64,000 bases of DNA from Serpula lacrymans var. lacrymans S7.9 (GCF_000218685.1 NW_006763301.1:1240001-1304000), one strand, 5' to 3'; counted from the first letter of the stretch, positions 12,000 to 29,280 are shown. Translations and numbers: made by a program. Notes: a model not told the origin generated them from the letters alone.

Positions 12000-12010
12000 G
12001 TTTATAAGGC
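12000..12010 (+). promoter_or_regulatory. TATA-like element of secreted-protein copy 2
   Basis: GTTTATAAGGC lies about 80-90 bp before the ATG at 12092, followed by GTATTCTCCGTCTTATCTCAGG as in copy 1. The Harbinger insertion lies about 230 bp upstream, so this core element is kept while the more distal upstream module is displaced by 4.5 kb. Confidence 0.45.
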
Positions 12011-12091
12011 CCTAGGTATTCTCCGTCTTATCTCAGGTTTCCCTCCTGGCCTTCACATAATAGCCAGTCTCATTCATGAATGCTGGTACCC

Positions 12092-13566
12092 ATGCATTCC
12101 AATGCAGCTTCTCTCGTCGCTTGGTTTTTTCTCTCATTTCTCACAGACATCCTGGTTGAAGCTGCATGTTATAACTGTGATACGAATAGTGTATGTCCAT
12201 CGCCCATCGTTTTGACTGTGCGCAGCTAATGAATATCATCAATCAGAGATCACAGCTCAGCTCAGCTAATTACGACGCTGGGTGGCCTGGGCCCGGAGAT
12301 GGCGTTATTACACGCTGTGTCGGTGGCTATGGTTGGTCAGTGTACAACAAGAGTCCTCCTGAGGAATTTTACCCCTACAACGCCGAAACCACGTTCCAAC
12401 TCCCCGTCAACTATGATTTACTGTACATGATAACTCGCGGCGGTACGAACATTGGAAGCGTCAACATTGTGAAATCAAATGTCGTCAAAAGTACGGCCGA
12501 TGTCCTTGTGCACGTCGGTTACTACACACAGCAGGCATTGAATCGTGTCAATGCCTGTCTGCTGCACAGAGGGATGAATACTCAAGGTGTCGGCATTTAT
12601 GTGAGCTTAATGTTTATTATCCAATGGTAGGGGCTACGTCGAGCTGTCTTAATGCCTTGCTAGACGCCCGACAATTGGATTCCTTCTGAGCAGGAGGGCC
12701 GCATGCACTTTGATGTCACAGTGACATTTCCTGCTACTTGGGACGGCAAGCGCCTGTGGATCAAGGATTTTCAAACCAACTTCGATCACTACTCCATCAA
12801 AATTGACGATATCCAGAGCTCGGTTTACTTCAACTCTATCTCCTTATCAACCCTTACCGCAGGCATTAGGTCAGATGTGAGCTCCGAGTCTTCTCGCCTT
12901 TCTCCACACTGGTTCGAATTTTTTTGCTAGTCGGTCTTCGCATATGTTGGCTCGTTCAAAACGACTAGAGCATTTATCAGGGGTGCCTTCTATGTTTCTC
13001 AGCTATACTTCAGTACAACCTTCGGACCCATCGACGTTTCCGTTGGCCATCCGGCTGTGGGTTCATATCTTACAGGACTTCCCTTGAGCACAGATAACAG
13101 GTGTGTAAGATTTATGCTAACGATCGCAGTGTCGTTTTACTGATACTACGTTCTCAGTCCCATGCAATCGACCTTTTCCAATGACGCTCAGGCTGCAGCC
13201 GAACCCTTCAGCCTCAGTGCCTACACCAATGATGGGCCCATCACCATTTATTATACGAATGCTGCACTTAACTCTATTCAAAACTTTGTCGCTGTTACCA
13301 CGGGTTCGCCCGTAACGGTATCAATGAGCAGTACTTACGAAGGCGATTTCATTCTGGACACCACTGGAAATAACCCTATTGATGTGAGAACAAGTGGCGC
13401 AAGGGATCCTTCAGGCCAAGGAAGGGGGCGTGTTCTGTATATAAACCCACAGGGCGGCATGACTCACAAAGAAGGTACAGTGTATTGGGACCCTATTGGA
13501 CCGGGCTGGAGAGAAAGCAGAATTTTTATTCGAACGGATAGGGCACCGATCTGGCTTACCGTCTAA
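12092..13566 (+). CDS. Secreted cysteine-containing protein, tandem family copy 2
   Basis: Five exons (12092-12190, 12247-12600, 12664-12876, 12931-13100, 13158-13566) give 414 residues, with exon lengths nearly identical to copies 1 and 3. The signal peptide starts MHSNAASLVAWFF. The CYNC motif, AGWPGPGDG, TRCVGG and NACLL carry the four conserved cysteines. The C-terminal strands (GPITIYYTNA, SSTYEGDF, GPGWRES) are conserved. No frame damage is seen, so it is probably functional despite two transposons in its upstream region. Function unknown; secretion is inferred from the N-terminus. Confidence 0.8.
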
Positions 13567-13850
13567 GTGGTCAGGTGCTCTTCGCCAATTTGCAAGCTTA
13601 CTATCTGGAATTCTTGGCATCATTTTTCGTCGTCTTTCTTTTTGTACTATCAGTTGTCCAAATATGCTGTAACAGGTTTTGCAATGTAAACTCAGCCATA
13701 TAAAACATTTTTGAACGCTGCTGAGCACTATTTCCACTGGGGACTCCCCACTCTCTACCAGGTTGTATTTTCTCTTATGACAAGAAACAAAAGAAATGAG
13801 CAGTGATTGGATTCATTAATTTAAGATGTGGTATCTATGGGGTGTATATC

Positions 13851-19399
<5,549 letters not shown>

Positions 19400-20080
19400 G
19401 ATGGGTCCAGAACCGCATGAGACATAACTAAATGCCTGCAAAGAGGACTTATAATGAGGCCGGTGTATGTCGAGTCAACATGTTTAGGGTACCGAACCAT
19501 CCATCATGATGCATGACTTCAGCCAAGCAATACCTAATTTTAAACAGTCAATCATTCTTCTGTAACGAAAGGTCTGGCTACTTTTACTTTTGCTACTCAC
19601 TTTTCTCAGCAAAAACAATGGTTTATGCTCGCTACAGTGACTCTAATTTAAAGGAGTCCGCAGTGGTACACTTGTGCTTTATGCCACAACCAGTGTGAAC
19701 CTTGGCGTGTAAAAGTTGCACAGCCCAAGCTTTTAAGACACTTTGGGACGAGTCTGACAATTGCAAGTGACTTGTCACTTTACACCTCTTTACACTCACC
19801 GACTAAGGTTTCTTCGGTGAGTCCATTTTGCAGTAGCTCATTGACCCCACAGTGGACAGTTCAACGTTGAAATATTACTAGTAGCATATACATTTCCTTA
19901 TTCGACTTGACCTTCGTAACTTGGACTAGCATCTCACCTTTATGTATAACCAAGATTGTGCCCCAATCGAAGCCAGCAGTAGTCTTCAATAAGGATCGTG
20001 TCATTTTGTGGTATAATAGATTTCGAGTGCTCTTCCTCTCATCTTTTCCACACACCAGTTAGTCTCATTTACCATCACTG
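19400..20080. other. Intergenic region between ABC transporter and secreted-protein copy 3
   Basis: The two genes diverge here. The 3' part (about 19840-20080) resembles the proximal promoter of the other secreted-protein copies (GACCCCACAGTGGACAG.., TTCGACTTGACCTTCGTAACTTG). A TATA-like GGTATAATAG is at about 20020. No gene is seen. Confidence 0.5.
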
Positions 20081-21539
20081 ATGTACTCCTATGCAGCCCC
20101 CCTCGTCACTTGGCTCCTTTTCACTGTTTTTGCAAACGCTCTGGTCGAAAACAGTGAAGCTGGATGTTATGATTGCGATACCGACAGCGTATGCTTATCA
20201 CTTTGACACTGCGCAGCTAATGGATATTTTCAATCAGGGATCACATCTCAGCTTGGTTCATGACAGAACCGGATGGCCCGACGCCGCAGATGGCGATGTT
20301 GAACACTGTATCGGTGGTTCTGACTGGTCTAACTACAAGAAGGCTCCTCCCCATAAGTTTTACCCTTATTCTGCACACACCTTGTTCCGCTTACCCGTCG
20401 ACTCTGAAATGCTGTACTTGATAACTCGCGGTGGTACGAATATTGGCACCGTCACCCTTGTGAGCTCAGATACCGTCAGAAGTACAGTCAACGTCCGTGT
20501 ACATGTGGGTTACCACAAACGGCGGGCGTTGAATCGTGCAAATGTCTGTCTGCTGAGCAAAGAGCATGACACTCAAGGCATCGGCATTTATGTGAGCCGA
20601 CTATCATCAAGGGCTGCTGCACACTGTTTTAATGTCTTGCCAGACACCCGCCAGATGGTTTCCTTCTAAGGAGGAGGGCCGCATGCATTTTGACGTCACA
20701 GTGGTATTTCCCGCTACCCATGATGGCAGTCCCCTGTGGATCGAGAATTTTCAAAGCACTTTATCTCACTACTCCTTCAAAATTAAGGATATAGAGGACT
20801 CGGTTTACTTCCACAGTATCAATGTGCAGGCTAATGATGCAGGCATCAATTCAGATGTGAGTTCTTGATTAATCATTTTGTTTTGGACACTCACACTGCT
20901 GCTTCTTTTCTTGTCAGTCCATCTTCGCATTTCACGCCACGTTCAGGTCAACTCAAGCCTTTATCAGGGGTGCCTTTAAAGCTACTCATTTAGTTCTCAC
21001 AACAACCAAGGGACCCATTGAGGCTCAAGTAGACCATCCGAGTAAGGGCCCATATCTAACTGGAGTATCTTTGGAGACAAATGAAGAGTGCGTGAAATGT
21101 ATGCAAGCAAATGCAGGTTCACTGATAGCCTCGTAGTTCCATGCAATCAACCCTTTATGATAATGCCAACGGCGGCGGCCCCTTCAGCGTTGAAGCCAGG
21201 ACCTTTGATGGCCCCATCACCATTTCTTATACGAATACCCCAACTAACTCTATCCAACAACTTGTCGCCGTTACCAGGGGTTCGCCTGTCAAGGTAACAA
21301 TGAGCAGTGCATACGAAGGCGCTTTTAGTCTCCAGAACACTAGGAATAACCCTATTCGTGTGATAGAAAGTGATGCAGAGGATCCTTCAGGAAGAGGAAG
21401 GGAGCGGGTCCTGCGCAAATACTCACGGGACAGGAATCATATGAAAGGCACAGTGTATTGGAGTCCTCGCGGACCGGGCTGGAGGGAAAGTAAAATCTTA
21501 ATCGAGACGGACAGGGCACCCATCCGGCTGACCATATAA
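20081..21539 (+). CDS. Secreted cysteine-containing protein, tandem family copy 3
   Basis: Five exons (20081-20188, 20238-20591, 20644-20856, 20918-21087, 21137-21539) give 415 residues. The signal peptide starts MYSYAAPLVTWLLFTVFANAL. The conserved cysteines are in CYDC, EHCIGG and NVCLL. Exon 1 is 9 nt longer than in copies 1 and 2 (NSE insertion before AGCYDC). The C-terminal beta-rich half is intact (GPITISYTNTP, SSAYEGAF, GPGWRES) and ends RLTI. No stops or frameshifts are seen. Function unknown. The amino-acid differences from copies 1 and 2 are many while exon and intron layout is fixed, implying older duplication or fast sequence change. Confidence 0.8.
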
Positions 21540-22095
21540 GTGGTAAGATGCCAGTGGGTCCCAGTCCATTGTCAATTTGCAAAGTTACTGTCTCAAATTC
21601 TTGATCTGTCTTGTTTACTGTTCTATTCGTCAAAGAAAATATGCTATAACAGGTTTTGAAAGAACGTATATATGTAGTGAACCAAGTGGTCAAGTCAGGA
21701 CGATAAAATGCTAGCAATGGGTTGTGCGGCAACAAAGTAGCCTTCCATTTTGTGAGTGGTTCTTCGATCACTCTACACCCATGTCTGAGTCGCATCTTAA
21801 CCCCACAGTTGACACTATGCCTACTTATATAGCGACACTTCAACCTTCAATCTTGACAGTTAGCATGTGCATTTGCTTATTCGACTTGTCCTTGGTAACT
21901 TGGTTCCATCTCTCCTCTATTCTTCCCTTTTGCATAATAAAGGTTGTGTTCCATGGGAAGCCCGTACTACTCTTCATCAATTAAGAATCATGTCGTTTTC
22001 TGCTTCCCTGTGGTTTAAAGGTCTCAAGTACTCTCCCTCGCACATTAGGTTTCTCTCTATAGCTTTTCATACACCAGCCTGTCTGAATCTCACTG
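21540..22095. other. Intergenic region between copies 3 and 4
   Basis: The first 120 bp is the shared 3' flank (CAATTTGCAAAGTTACTG.., TATAACAGGTTTTGAAAG). About 21780-22095 resembles the upstream region of copy 3 (CACAGTTGACACTATG.., CTTATTCGACTTGTCCTTGGTAACTTGG). No other gene is seen. Confidence 0.55.
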
Positions 22096-22758
22096 ATGCT
22101 ATCCTATGCAGCCCCTCTTGTCACTTGGCTCCTTTTTGCTGTGTACACAGACACCCTGGTCTTGGCTGGATGTTATAAATGCGGTCACATCAATGTATGT
22201 CCATCACTCTACAACCAATATGCAGATCACCGTACATATTGGAATCACAACACAACTTGGCTGATGACAGAGCTGGATGGCCTGACCCCAGAGATGGTGT
22301 TGTTGAACACTGTGTTGGTGGTTCTGCCTGGTCTAAATACAGTGAGAGTCCTCCTCAGGATTTTAACAAAACCATTTTGTACTTGTTAACTAGAGGCAGC
22401 ACAAACATTGGCAGTGTGACCATTGTCACCTCAAATGTCATCAAAAATACGGCTGATGTCCTTGTGCATGTTGGCTACCACACACAACAGGCTTTGGATC
22501 ATGCCAATGTCTGTATGCTGAATAAAGTCCCAGGGTATTATAACACTCAAGGTGTTGGCATTTATGTAAGTCTATTATCATTATTATTCAATTCAAGGAC
22601 TGTTGCAAACTGTCCTAGTACATTGTCAGACACCTACCAGATGGTTTCCTACTAAGCAAGAAAGCCACATGCACTTTGATGTCACAGTGACATTTCCTGC
22701 TACCCGTGATGGCAAACCCTTGCAGATCAAGAGATTTAGTATCACTACATCTCATTAC

Positions 22759-23183
22759 TGTTACAATTGACATACCAGCACCTACTTACACTTCACTTTT
22801 TGTACTTTTACTTTTCATTTTCCAAGTCACATGACTGATCATGTGACCATTTACTTTACTTTACATTCCTGGACTTTTCATAGTCACATGACCAATCATG
22901 TGACACATCACCTGATCAGTGTCTAGACTCATTATGTGACCAGTCACATGCTAGACATCGGACTTTAAACTTTATTTTACAACTGTACAGTACCTCATGT
23001 ATTTTAGTATATATACTGGAGTAATACATGGGGAGAGACTCAGCGAGTCCTCTTCTAGTGTATACCAACATTAGTATGACAAGTTCCCTCCTTTGATGGG
23101 TTGTACACTTCTGTATCCTCCATTGAGTGTTGCTGTGGTTCTGCTCTAGTGCCCCAAGACTGTGTCTTGTTGGTGTTGTCACA
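22759..23183 (+). mobile_element. Solo LTR, family A, inserted in copy 4 exon 3
   Basis: It begins TGTTACAATTGAC and ends GGTGTTGTCACA, with a 5-bp target duplication ATTAC (22754-22758 and 23184-23188). The interrupted codon series (..SHY / YSIKF..) matches the uninterrupted paralogues. It contains repeated GTCACATGAC..GTCATGTGAC palindromes and a GACTCAGCGAGTC hairpin. It is the remnant of an LTR retrotransposon after LTR-LTR recombination. Confidence 0.95.
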
Positions 23184-23475
23184 ATTACTCCATTAAATTT
23201 AAGGATATCCAAGATTTAGTTCACTTTGATGATGTTATAGTGTGTGCTGATGCCGCAGGCATCATGTCAAAGGTGGGTCCTTCTCGTGTTAAATTATCCT
23301 TGCCTTGTGCACTCAACCCCATTCTTTTCTTGTCAGTCCATCTCTGTACATTCTGGCACATTGATGTCAACTAAAGCATTTGTCCGTGGTGCCTTTAATA
23401 TGTCTGATGTATTGTTCTCAACAACCAATAGACCCATTAATGTTTAAGTGGGCCATCAGGGTTTTATCTAACCAG

Positions 23476-23962
23476 ATAGGGATGGTAAAGTTTGGTTCAG
23501 AAGTCAGAACTGCCAAACCAAACCCTAGGTTCAGGTTTAGTTCAGTCTGTGGTTTGGGCATTTTTGTTGTTGCCCAAACTGGGTTCAAACTGACGAACTC
23601 ACACCACCACCATCACAACAACTACCACCACCACCTCCTTCTTGTTACACCACCACCACCGCCTTTTCACCACCACCACACCACTCATCCTCCTCCTCCA
23701 CAGTCACACCACAAAAGGGGGGACCCAGGTGGCACGTCAATGTGTCATCTAAGCCCTCCCTCGAGTGTCTGCCTCCTGCATCACCCCCTGTCCCATACAT
23801 TTGCCATATATGGCAAGTGCATGGGGTATCAATTGGTTTGGGGTTTAAACTATCCAAACCCGGTTTGGTTGGTTTGGTCCAGGTTTAGTCCAATTTGACT
23901 GGTCTAAATGCAGGTTCAGTTTAGGTTTGCACAAAAGTGTCCAAGAACTTTACCACCCCTAT
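23476..23962. mobile_element. MITE-like insertion in copy 4, 487 bp
   Basis: Ends ATAGGGATGGTAAAGTT and AACTTTACCACCCCTAT form 17-bp inverted repeats with one mismatch. Flanks AACCAG (23470-23475) and AACCGG (23963-23968) fit a 6-bp target duplication with one change. Copy 1 reads CTAACCAGAGTTCC through the same site. It has no coding sequence; the middle holds a CCACCACC-rich simple repeat (about 23600-23710) and degenerate inverted GGTTTAG/CTAAACC motifs. Superfamily not identified. Confidence 0.85.
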
Positions 23963-24177
23963 AACCGGAGTTCCTTTGGGGACAGATGAAAAGTATGTGG
24001 AATCTATTCTAGTGGATGCAAGGTTACTAATATTCCTAGCTCCATGCAATCAAGCTTTTCTGATTATGCCACCAGCAGTGGATCCTTCAGCATCAAAGCC
24101 AAAACCACAAATGGCCCGATCACTATTTCTTATACAAACACCCCAGTCAACTCTGTTCAAAAACTTATTGCCACTAC

Positions 24178-24317
24178 AGTGTCAATGATGAAGACTGCCT
24201 GTATAACAACCAAAGTTTGTATACTCTAGCAAATAGTAAAGACAAGCAAGGAAGGGTGAGTGAAGCAGAGGATAATCTCCCTTGGGATAGGACTGAGTTT
24301 GTAAATAACAGGGGGAC
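24178..24317. other. Unassigned sequence truncating copy 4
   Basis: It starts TGTCAATGATGAAGACTGCC exactly where exon 5 of copy 4 breaks. The TG start suggests another LTR edge, but no matching end or target duplication was found. Confidence 0.3.
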
Positions 24318-24640
24318 TGTGACAACACCAACAAGATTCTATCTAGGGGCACTGAAGCACAACCAACTACAACTCAATGGTAGGAAAGGAAGTGTACAAG
24401 CTATCAAAGGAGGGAGGTTGTCTTCACTAATGTTGGTATACACTAGGAGTGGACTTGCTGAGTCCTTCCCCATGTATTGCTCAGGCATATATATATTACA
24501 ATATGTGAGGTACTGTATAGTTGTAAATAAAGTTCAAAGTCTGATGTCTAGTATGTGGCCAGTCACATAGTGAGTCTAGACACTAGTCAGGTGATGTGTT
24601 ATGTGACCGGTCATGTGACTATGAAAATCCCAAAAAGTAA
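24318..24640 (-). mobile_element. Truncated LTR fragment, family A
   Basis: It starts TGTGACAACACCAACAAGA, the reverse complement of the family A LTR end. It keeps the GGAGTGGACTTGCTGAGTCC hairpin region and the TGTGACCGGTCATGTGAC palindrome, but is cut near 24640, before the TGTTACAATTG end. Confidence 0.8.
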
Positions 24641-25008
24641 TGGAAAAATTGGTCATTCGAAGGCAGGTCCCGCCAAAGGAGCCAGGCAGCTCTTGGGAGC
24701 TCTGACACATGCTGAGGAGACCGCCCAGGCACTTTAGCTTCTCTGCTTCTATCTCTAATCTCTCAAAACTTTGAAGCTTCATTAACGTAGCTGCCCATTT
24801 TGTCTAGACACCCATTTTGCCACCTGCATATTTAGACCCTGGTTGATCTGAAAGCTTAAGCTTTAGATTGAGATTGAGCTTCATATTGCGGACATGTCGT
24901 TAAATTGTAGTCTTGCAGTTGGTATGTTGTTGCACCCATCACTGAAAGTAAACACTAAGCTATTGGATAGAAAATTTATCAAGTCATTAATACATTATTC
25001 TCGCTTGC

Positions 25009-25413
25009 ATGGCAGAAGAAGAGCTTTATAATTTAGTTTTTGTTGAAATAGAGGCAGACAGGCACCTGTTATATTGGAGGTATCCTCACATTTCCGAATC
25101 ACCAAGCTACCAGTCACCAACCTACTTCAAGGCTGCATTTGAAGTAGACTGTCAAATATCTACAAGAGAGTGCTTCTTAACTAAAAATGGTGATATGGGA
25201 ATCCGCAGTAATGTTAGCCTTGAAACAAAGATGAGTGCTATAGCCTCTTGTTGGCTAGAATCAATGACAGCGGAAGGACAACTTTTCAGCCAATGGCAAC
25301 GGCTAATTCAATGTGTCCGTGCAGTTGCGCTTCAAGCAGATGAAAATACCTGCCTTTTGGAGTTGTTGTTTAGGTCTCCAGAGTATCCGTCAAGCTTACT
25401 TCAAGTTTCTTAG
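25009..25413 (+). CDS. Hypothetical open frame, 134 residues
   Basis: The frame starts MAEEELYNLVFVEIEADRHL and has no recognised motif. It lies 0.5 kb upstream of the decayed DDE-transposase-like gene on the same strand, and more coding-like sequence (..GARFLSIQEIRRTFVYNAL) follows in another frame near 25640. It could be the 5' part of that element's gene or of a second element protein. Confidence 0.3.
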   Translation: MAEEELYNLVFVEIEADRHLLYWRYPHISESPSYQSPTYFKAAFEVDCQISTRECFLTKNGDMGIRSNVSLETKMSAIASCWLESMTAEGQLFSQWQRLIQCVRAVALQADENTCLLELLFRSPEYPSSLLQVS

Positions 25414-25929
25414 GCTTTGTACACAATTAATCAGGTGCACCTTGAAACTATTCTCAATACTTCTATTAATGTTTATGTTTCTCTCAGTGTTCTTGTGCAG
25501 ACCAACTCCCCATATCCAATGTCCATGGAGACTGCTGTCTGCCAAACTCTTTGGACAGTGTCCCCTTCTCAAAGCCAGTCCGGGTAAAATTTGCCCTTTG
25601 GAACAGTCCTAGAACCAGCGGTAGAAGGTTCATGGGTGCAAGGTTTCTTTCAATTCAAGAGATCAGGCGCACTTTTGTATATAATGCTCTCAATGGTTTA
25701 GCTATTAGTTAGGTAGGGTGCTTTACTCATTTGTGATTTTGTTTCAAGCATACAAACTTTTTTTTAATTCACTCAATTGACGTACTACATTACAACATAG
25801 CATGTATCACTAGTTAACTTTGTCCTTAGCCTTGTAATTGTAGTATCTGTTTCATCAAATTCAAGTGGTAGTAAAACCCAGACATGTGTGTGGTGTGACA
25901 ACAAGTGTAAGCAATCAATTGGTATTTGA

Positions 25930-28900
25930 CTAAGAAAAAAAAGAGGGGCTTACCACTGAATCACCATCTTCCAAAGCAAACTAGTATCCCTCCAAGAAAA
26001 TTGGGAGAAACTGCAACCTGTAACAAGAATGACTGCATTTGAGCTGAGTGTTGTCAAACTGATCATAAAGAACGGATTACCTGCTAATGAGCATGGAAAG
26101 TTTGAATTAGAATGGAAGAATGCAGTGAGTAATCTGCCTATCAACTGAGAACATAATATTATACTCACCCGCTATAGGTTGCTTCAAAGGTTAAATCCTG
26201 GTCAAGCTGCTGAGGCTCAAACCAGTCAAATGATGCCCAGCTGGCTCAATACAAATGGCAAGCTAATGTAGTACACTATGTGGACTACATTTTTAGCAAA
26301 ACTGAGTTACACACAAACAGTAAGGATACAACATCCCCAAGTTTAAAAGAGAATGTACCTATCTATGGGCCATATTTCACGCCGCTGTTGTATCTTCATC
26401 TCAAAAAGTGTTAGTGCAATCCCAGCGTGAGGCCCCACACCACTTACCTGAAGCCCTTGAGTATAATCCATCCCTTCTACTTTGAAGACATTGCAAAATG
26501 TCCAAAATGTTGGTCAATGGATGTGCTCTGGAGAGGCTGGACATCCACAGGGCCTAGAGAGGTCCATGGGATGCAACAAGATGAGCTGGCTCTTGGCTGC
26601 CAGCTCAGATGCAAAGCATGCAAAGGTGGCCATGGGATTGATGAAACCAATGAGACAAGTGACTATTATTTTGCTACAATAAGTCATCAGTTTTGGGAGG
26701 GATGGGAATTTTGGGAGATACCTTGCCAGTATAACATGTTCAAAAAAGCTACATTAGTACTTATTCAGGGTTTTTGAACAGGTGACATACCTGTATTCTT
26801 TAAGTGTTGTGGTGTTACACGCCAACTGTTTGACTTGCTGATTGAGCTTTATCCATCAAATACATCAGGAGGCCTTGCTGAAAACATTAAACGTAAGTCA
26901 ACGCACCTTTTTCATAATCCAATTAGCCCTAACATGCTCTGATGCTGCCTCGCCAGAGCTTCATCTGATTCAATATCATCAGCGTCAATCAGAATACCTA
27001 ACGAGTTACCAAAAACGGCGAAATTGTGTCACCATCCGGCCATGCAACCCCCTTGAGGCCTTTTCTGTGCCAAATGGGGTTTATGGGTATAAACTGATCA
27101 CAGCTGATCTGATTACAGATATATTCCTTGAGGTCAACAGGCGGACACAACAAGCTGAGTTGTCTGATTACTTATGAAGGCTTTCAGGTAAGCAGCTGTA
27201 AATAGTCCTCAAGCTCTTGCGTGGTGCTTACTACTGTTACCCCCATGCAAATAGGTGTATGCATATCCCTTGACAACACTTTCAAGGTCTCAAAGAAAGC
27301 GACAATTGCAGACTCAACAAAATCCAGGACAAAGTTAATGAAGGGGGTCTTCTGAGCATTATAAATGAGAAGAATCTGATACTTGCCTGGGTAAGCACCT
27401 AGACACACTCGCAAGCTATCATTTACTGAGGAGAAAATAGAGGCTCTGTCAAAGCCAAGTGAATGCAGAGATGGAAGAGATGCTTTTGAGACTGAAGCAC
27501 CGACATTTGGAGTTGGGAGTAGGACTGCCAGAAATAGTTATCATAGACAACTGCTGCCATGTCCGTAGTTCGGTACAGAAAATACTACCTAGTGTACATG
27601 TTGCTCTTGATGCATTTCACTTCATTATGCGGTAAGTGTTTTTTTATCCATCCTTGTTCTTTCAAATTAATTGTGCTCTATTTTACAGTTATCTAGCTAC
27701 ACTTGTAAATGCAACAAAGAGCACATTTTGTGCTGAGGTTGCAAAGGATGTTGGTGACGCCATATTCAAGACCCGAGCTTGCAATGGTGAACTTGCAGAA
27801 TACCGGGAGAAAGATGATCAAGAAGTTCACTTGCAAGCGATGTTTGAAAAGTGGTCAATCAGAGGTGGGATCTGGTCAGCAGCTTCTACAAAGGCAAGTT
27901 ATTTTCCATTGATGTAGGTTACACTAAATACTTCTATCCTAACAGGTCTATGCCGATCAATTAGCGCATATCAAGAAGGGATGCCTTGTGCGACCACGTC
28001 AAGACATTCACTCTGATGGCAGCAGGATTGAAGGGTCCCACAAAGGCTGGAATTCCCTCATGCGCTCGCATGCGAGCGGCATTGAGGTCTTCTCGGCATT
28101 GGGGCACAATTTTGTCACTCATCACAATATTCATGTGGAACTCAAATCACAAAATCTGGATCCATTCATCTCCTCAACATATGGCACCCATCAGTGGAAT
28201 GAGCTAGCACAGAAAGAAGCCACTCGCAAAAATGGATAGAAATATGAACTTTGCAGTGTTTTCACACCCATCAACAGCAACGAGATCTTTGGTCTTGTCT
28301 CCTCAGAAAATACAACCACTTTTGGCGGCCTTCTGGACATCAAGCACGAAGAACTCAAAGACATGGAGGATCCCAATGCCAAGACACTCCTTCAGTTGGC
28401 CTCTGAAAGTGAAATGGAGCCGACTTCAATTCTTTAAGGCATCAACGTTGATCCGGCACTTTTGTTACTCCCCCAAGATCATATGGCTGCCATTCCTGCT
28501 ACACCCATTGACCTAGACCATGCAGGCTCAAGCAAGCTGACTCTCAAGCGCAAGGTGCAAGTTATCATTTGTTCTTTTTTCTCTTATAATTTAAACCGCT
28601 GATAATACCTCTCTCTATTCAGTCACACATTAGCACAGTGTATTTGGAATCCGCACCTCAGTTGTCAGCTCCCCCTTCTACAGCGCTTTATTCCTTTTTC
28701 AAGAGCCATCAACCGGTGATCACATCAAATAGAGGCCAAACCAAGGTTGTTCAGAATCAAACTCAAGAGAAAGCCCCAGCAGTGCCAACAAGTACCCAGT
28801 CTCTTTGCGCCCCCCTCTCACTTCCTCAGGCTGCAATGCGGGGACTGTCTTGATCTCAACATCTATTTGCCAAATACACAGGCATTGATCCGTGGACACT

Positions 28901-29280
28901 GACTATCTCATCCAAACAGGAATTCTTTTTATTTATGGGACTGTGATATGAAGACAAGTGGTCAACATTTTGCATGACATCCAGGAAATGGGTGGAAGCA
29001 ACATGTCAATACAATACAAGGCTTGAGGAAGTGAGTAAAAAGGATGGACTCGTTGTTGTGAAGAAGAACCCACGCACACTATTTGAGAAGCTAGGTGAGA
29101 TTGAGTCGAAGATAATTGAGCAAATTCAAGCGGGGAACTACACAGGTAAAGTAAAAGTAAAATCTGTTTAATACAAACTAATTGGTATCATCTTTAGACA
29201 GAAAAGGATCTGAATTTTTCTGGAAATGGCACTGCAAAGCCATATGTCTTGTCAAGGACGACCAGCATTAGGAAAACAAT
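25930..29280 (+). pseudogene. Decayed DDE-transposase-like gene (uncharacterised agaricomycete family)
   Basis: Coding segments in order: KLVSLQENWEKLQP (25980), YKWQANVVHYVDYIFSKTE (26260), HPFYFEDIAKCPKC with a further CKACKG (zinc-ribbon-like, 26470-26630), GDIPVFFKCCGVTRQLFDLL (26790), a segment ending near 27175, IVIIDNCCHV (27530), ALDAFHFIMRYLA (27610), RQDIHSDGSRIEGSHKGWN (28000), and ..FFWKWHCKAICLVKDD near 29250. IDNC, LDAFHF and RIEGSHK have the spacing of a DDE-type nuclease; this is my inference. Stops after TRKNG (28235) and after EPTSIL (28435) disable it. I recall similar proteins from other agaricomycete genomes but cannot name the family. Confidence 0.55.

Larger units (their letters stand above)
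22096..24177 (+). pseudogene. Secreted-protein family copy 4, broken
   Basis: Exon 1 (MLSYAAPLVTWLLFAVYTD.., CYKC) and most of exon 2 (EHCVGG, NVCML) are recognisable. Breaks: a deletion of about 15 codons after SPPQDF in exon 2, a solo LTR at 22759-23183 in exon 3, a TAA in exon 4 (..RPINV*, near 23445), a MITE-like insert at 23476-23962, and loss of exon 5 after about 24177, where unrelated sequence begins. CpG is rare and TpG/CpA common compared with copies 1-3, as expected for a silenced, deaminated copy. It cannot make the family protein. Confidence 0.9.

Noticed and set aside
23380..23898. 172-residue His/Pro-rich frame
   Set aside because: It runs from a pseudogene exon into a MITE's CCACCACC simple repeat; no coding conservation.
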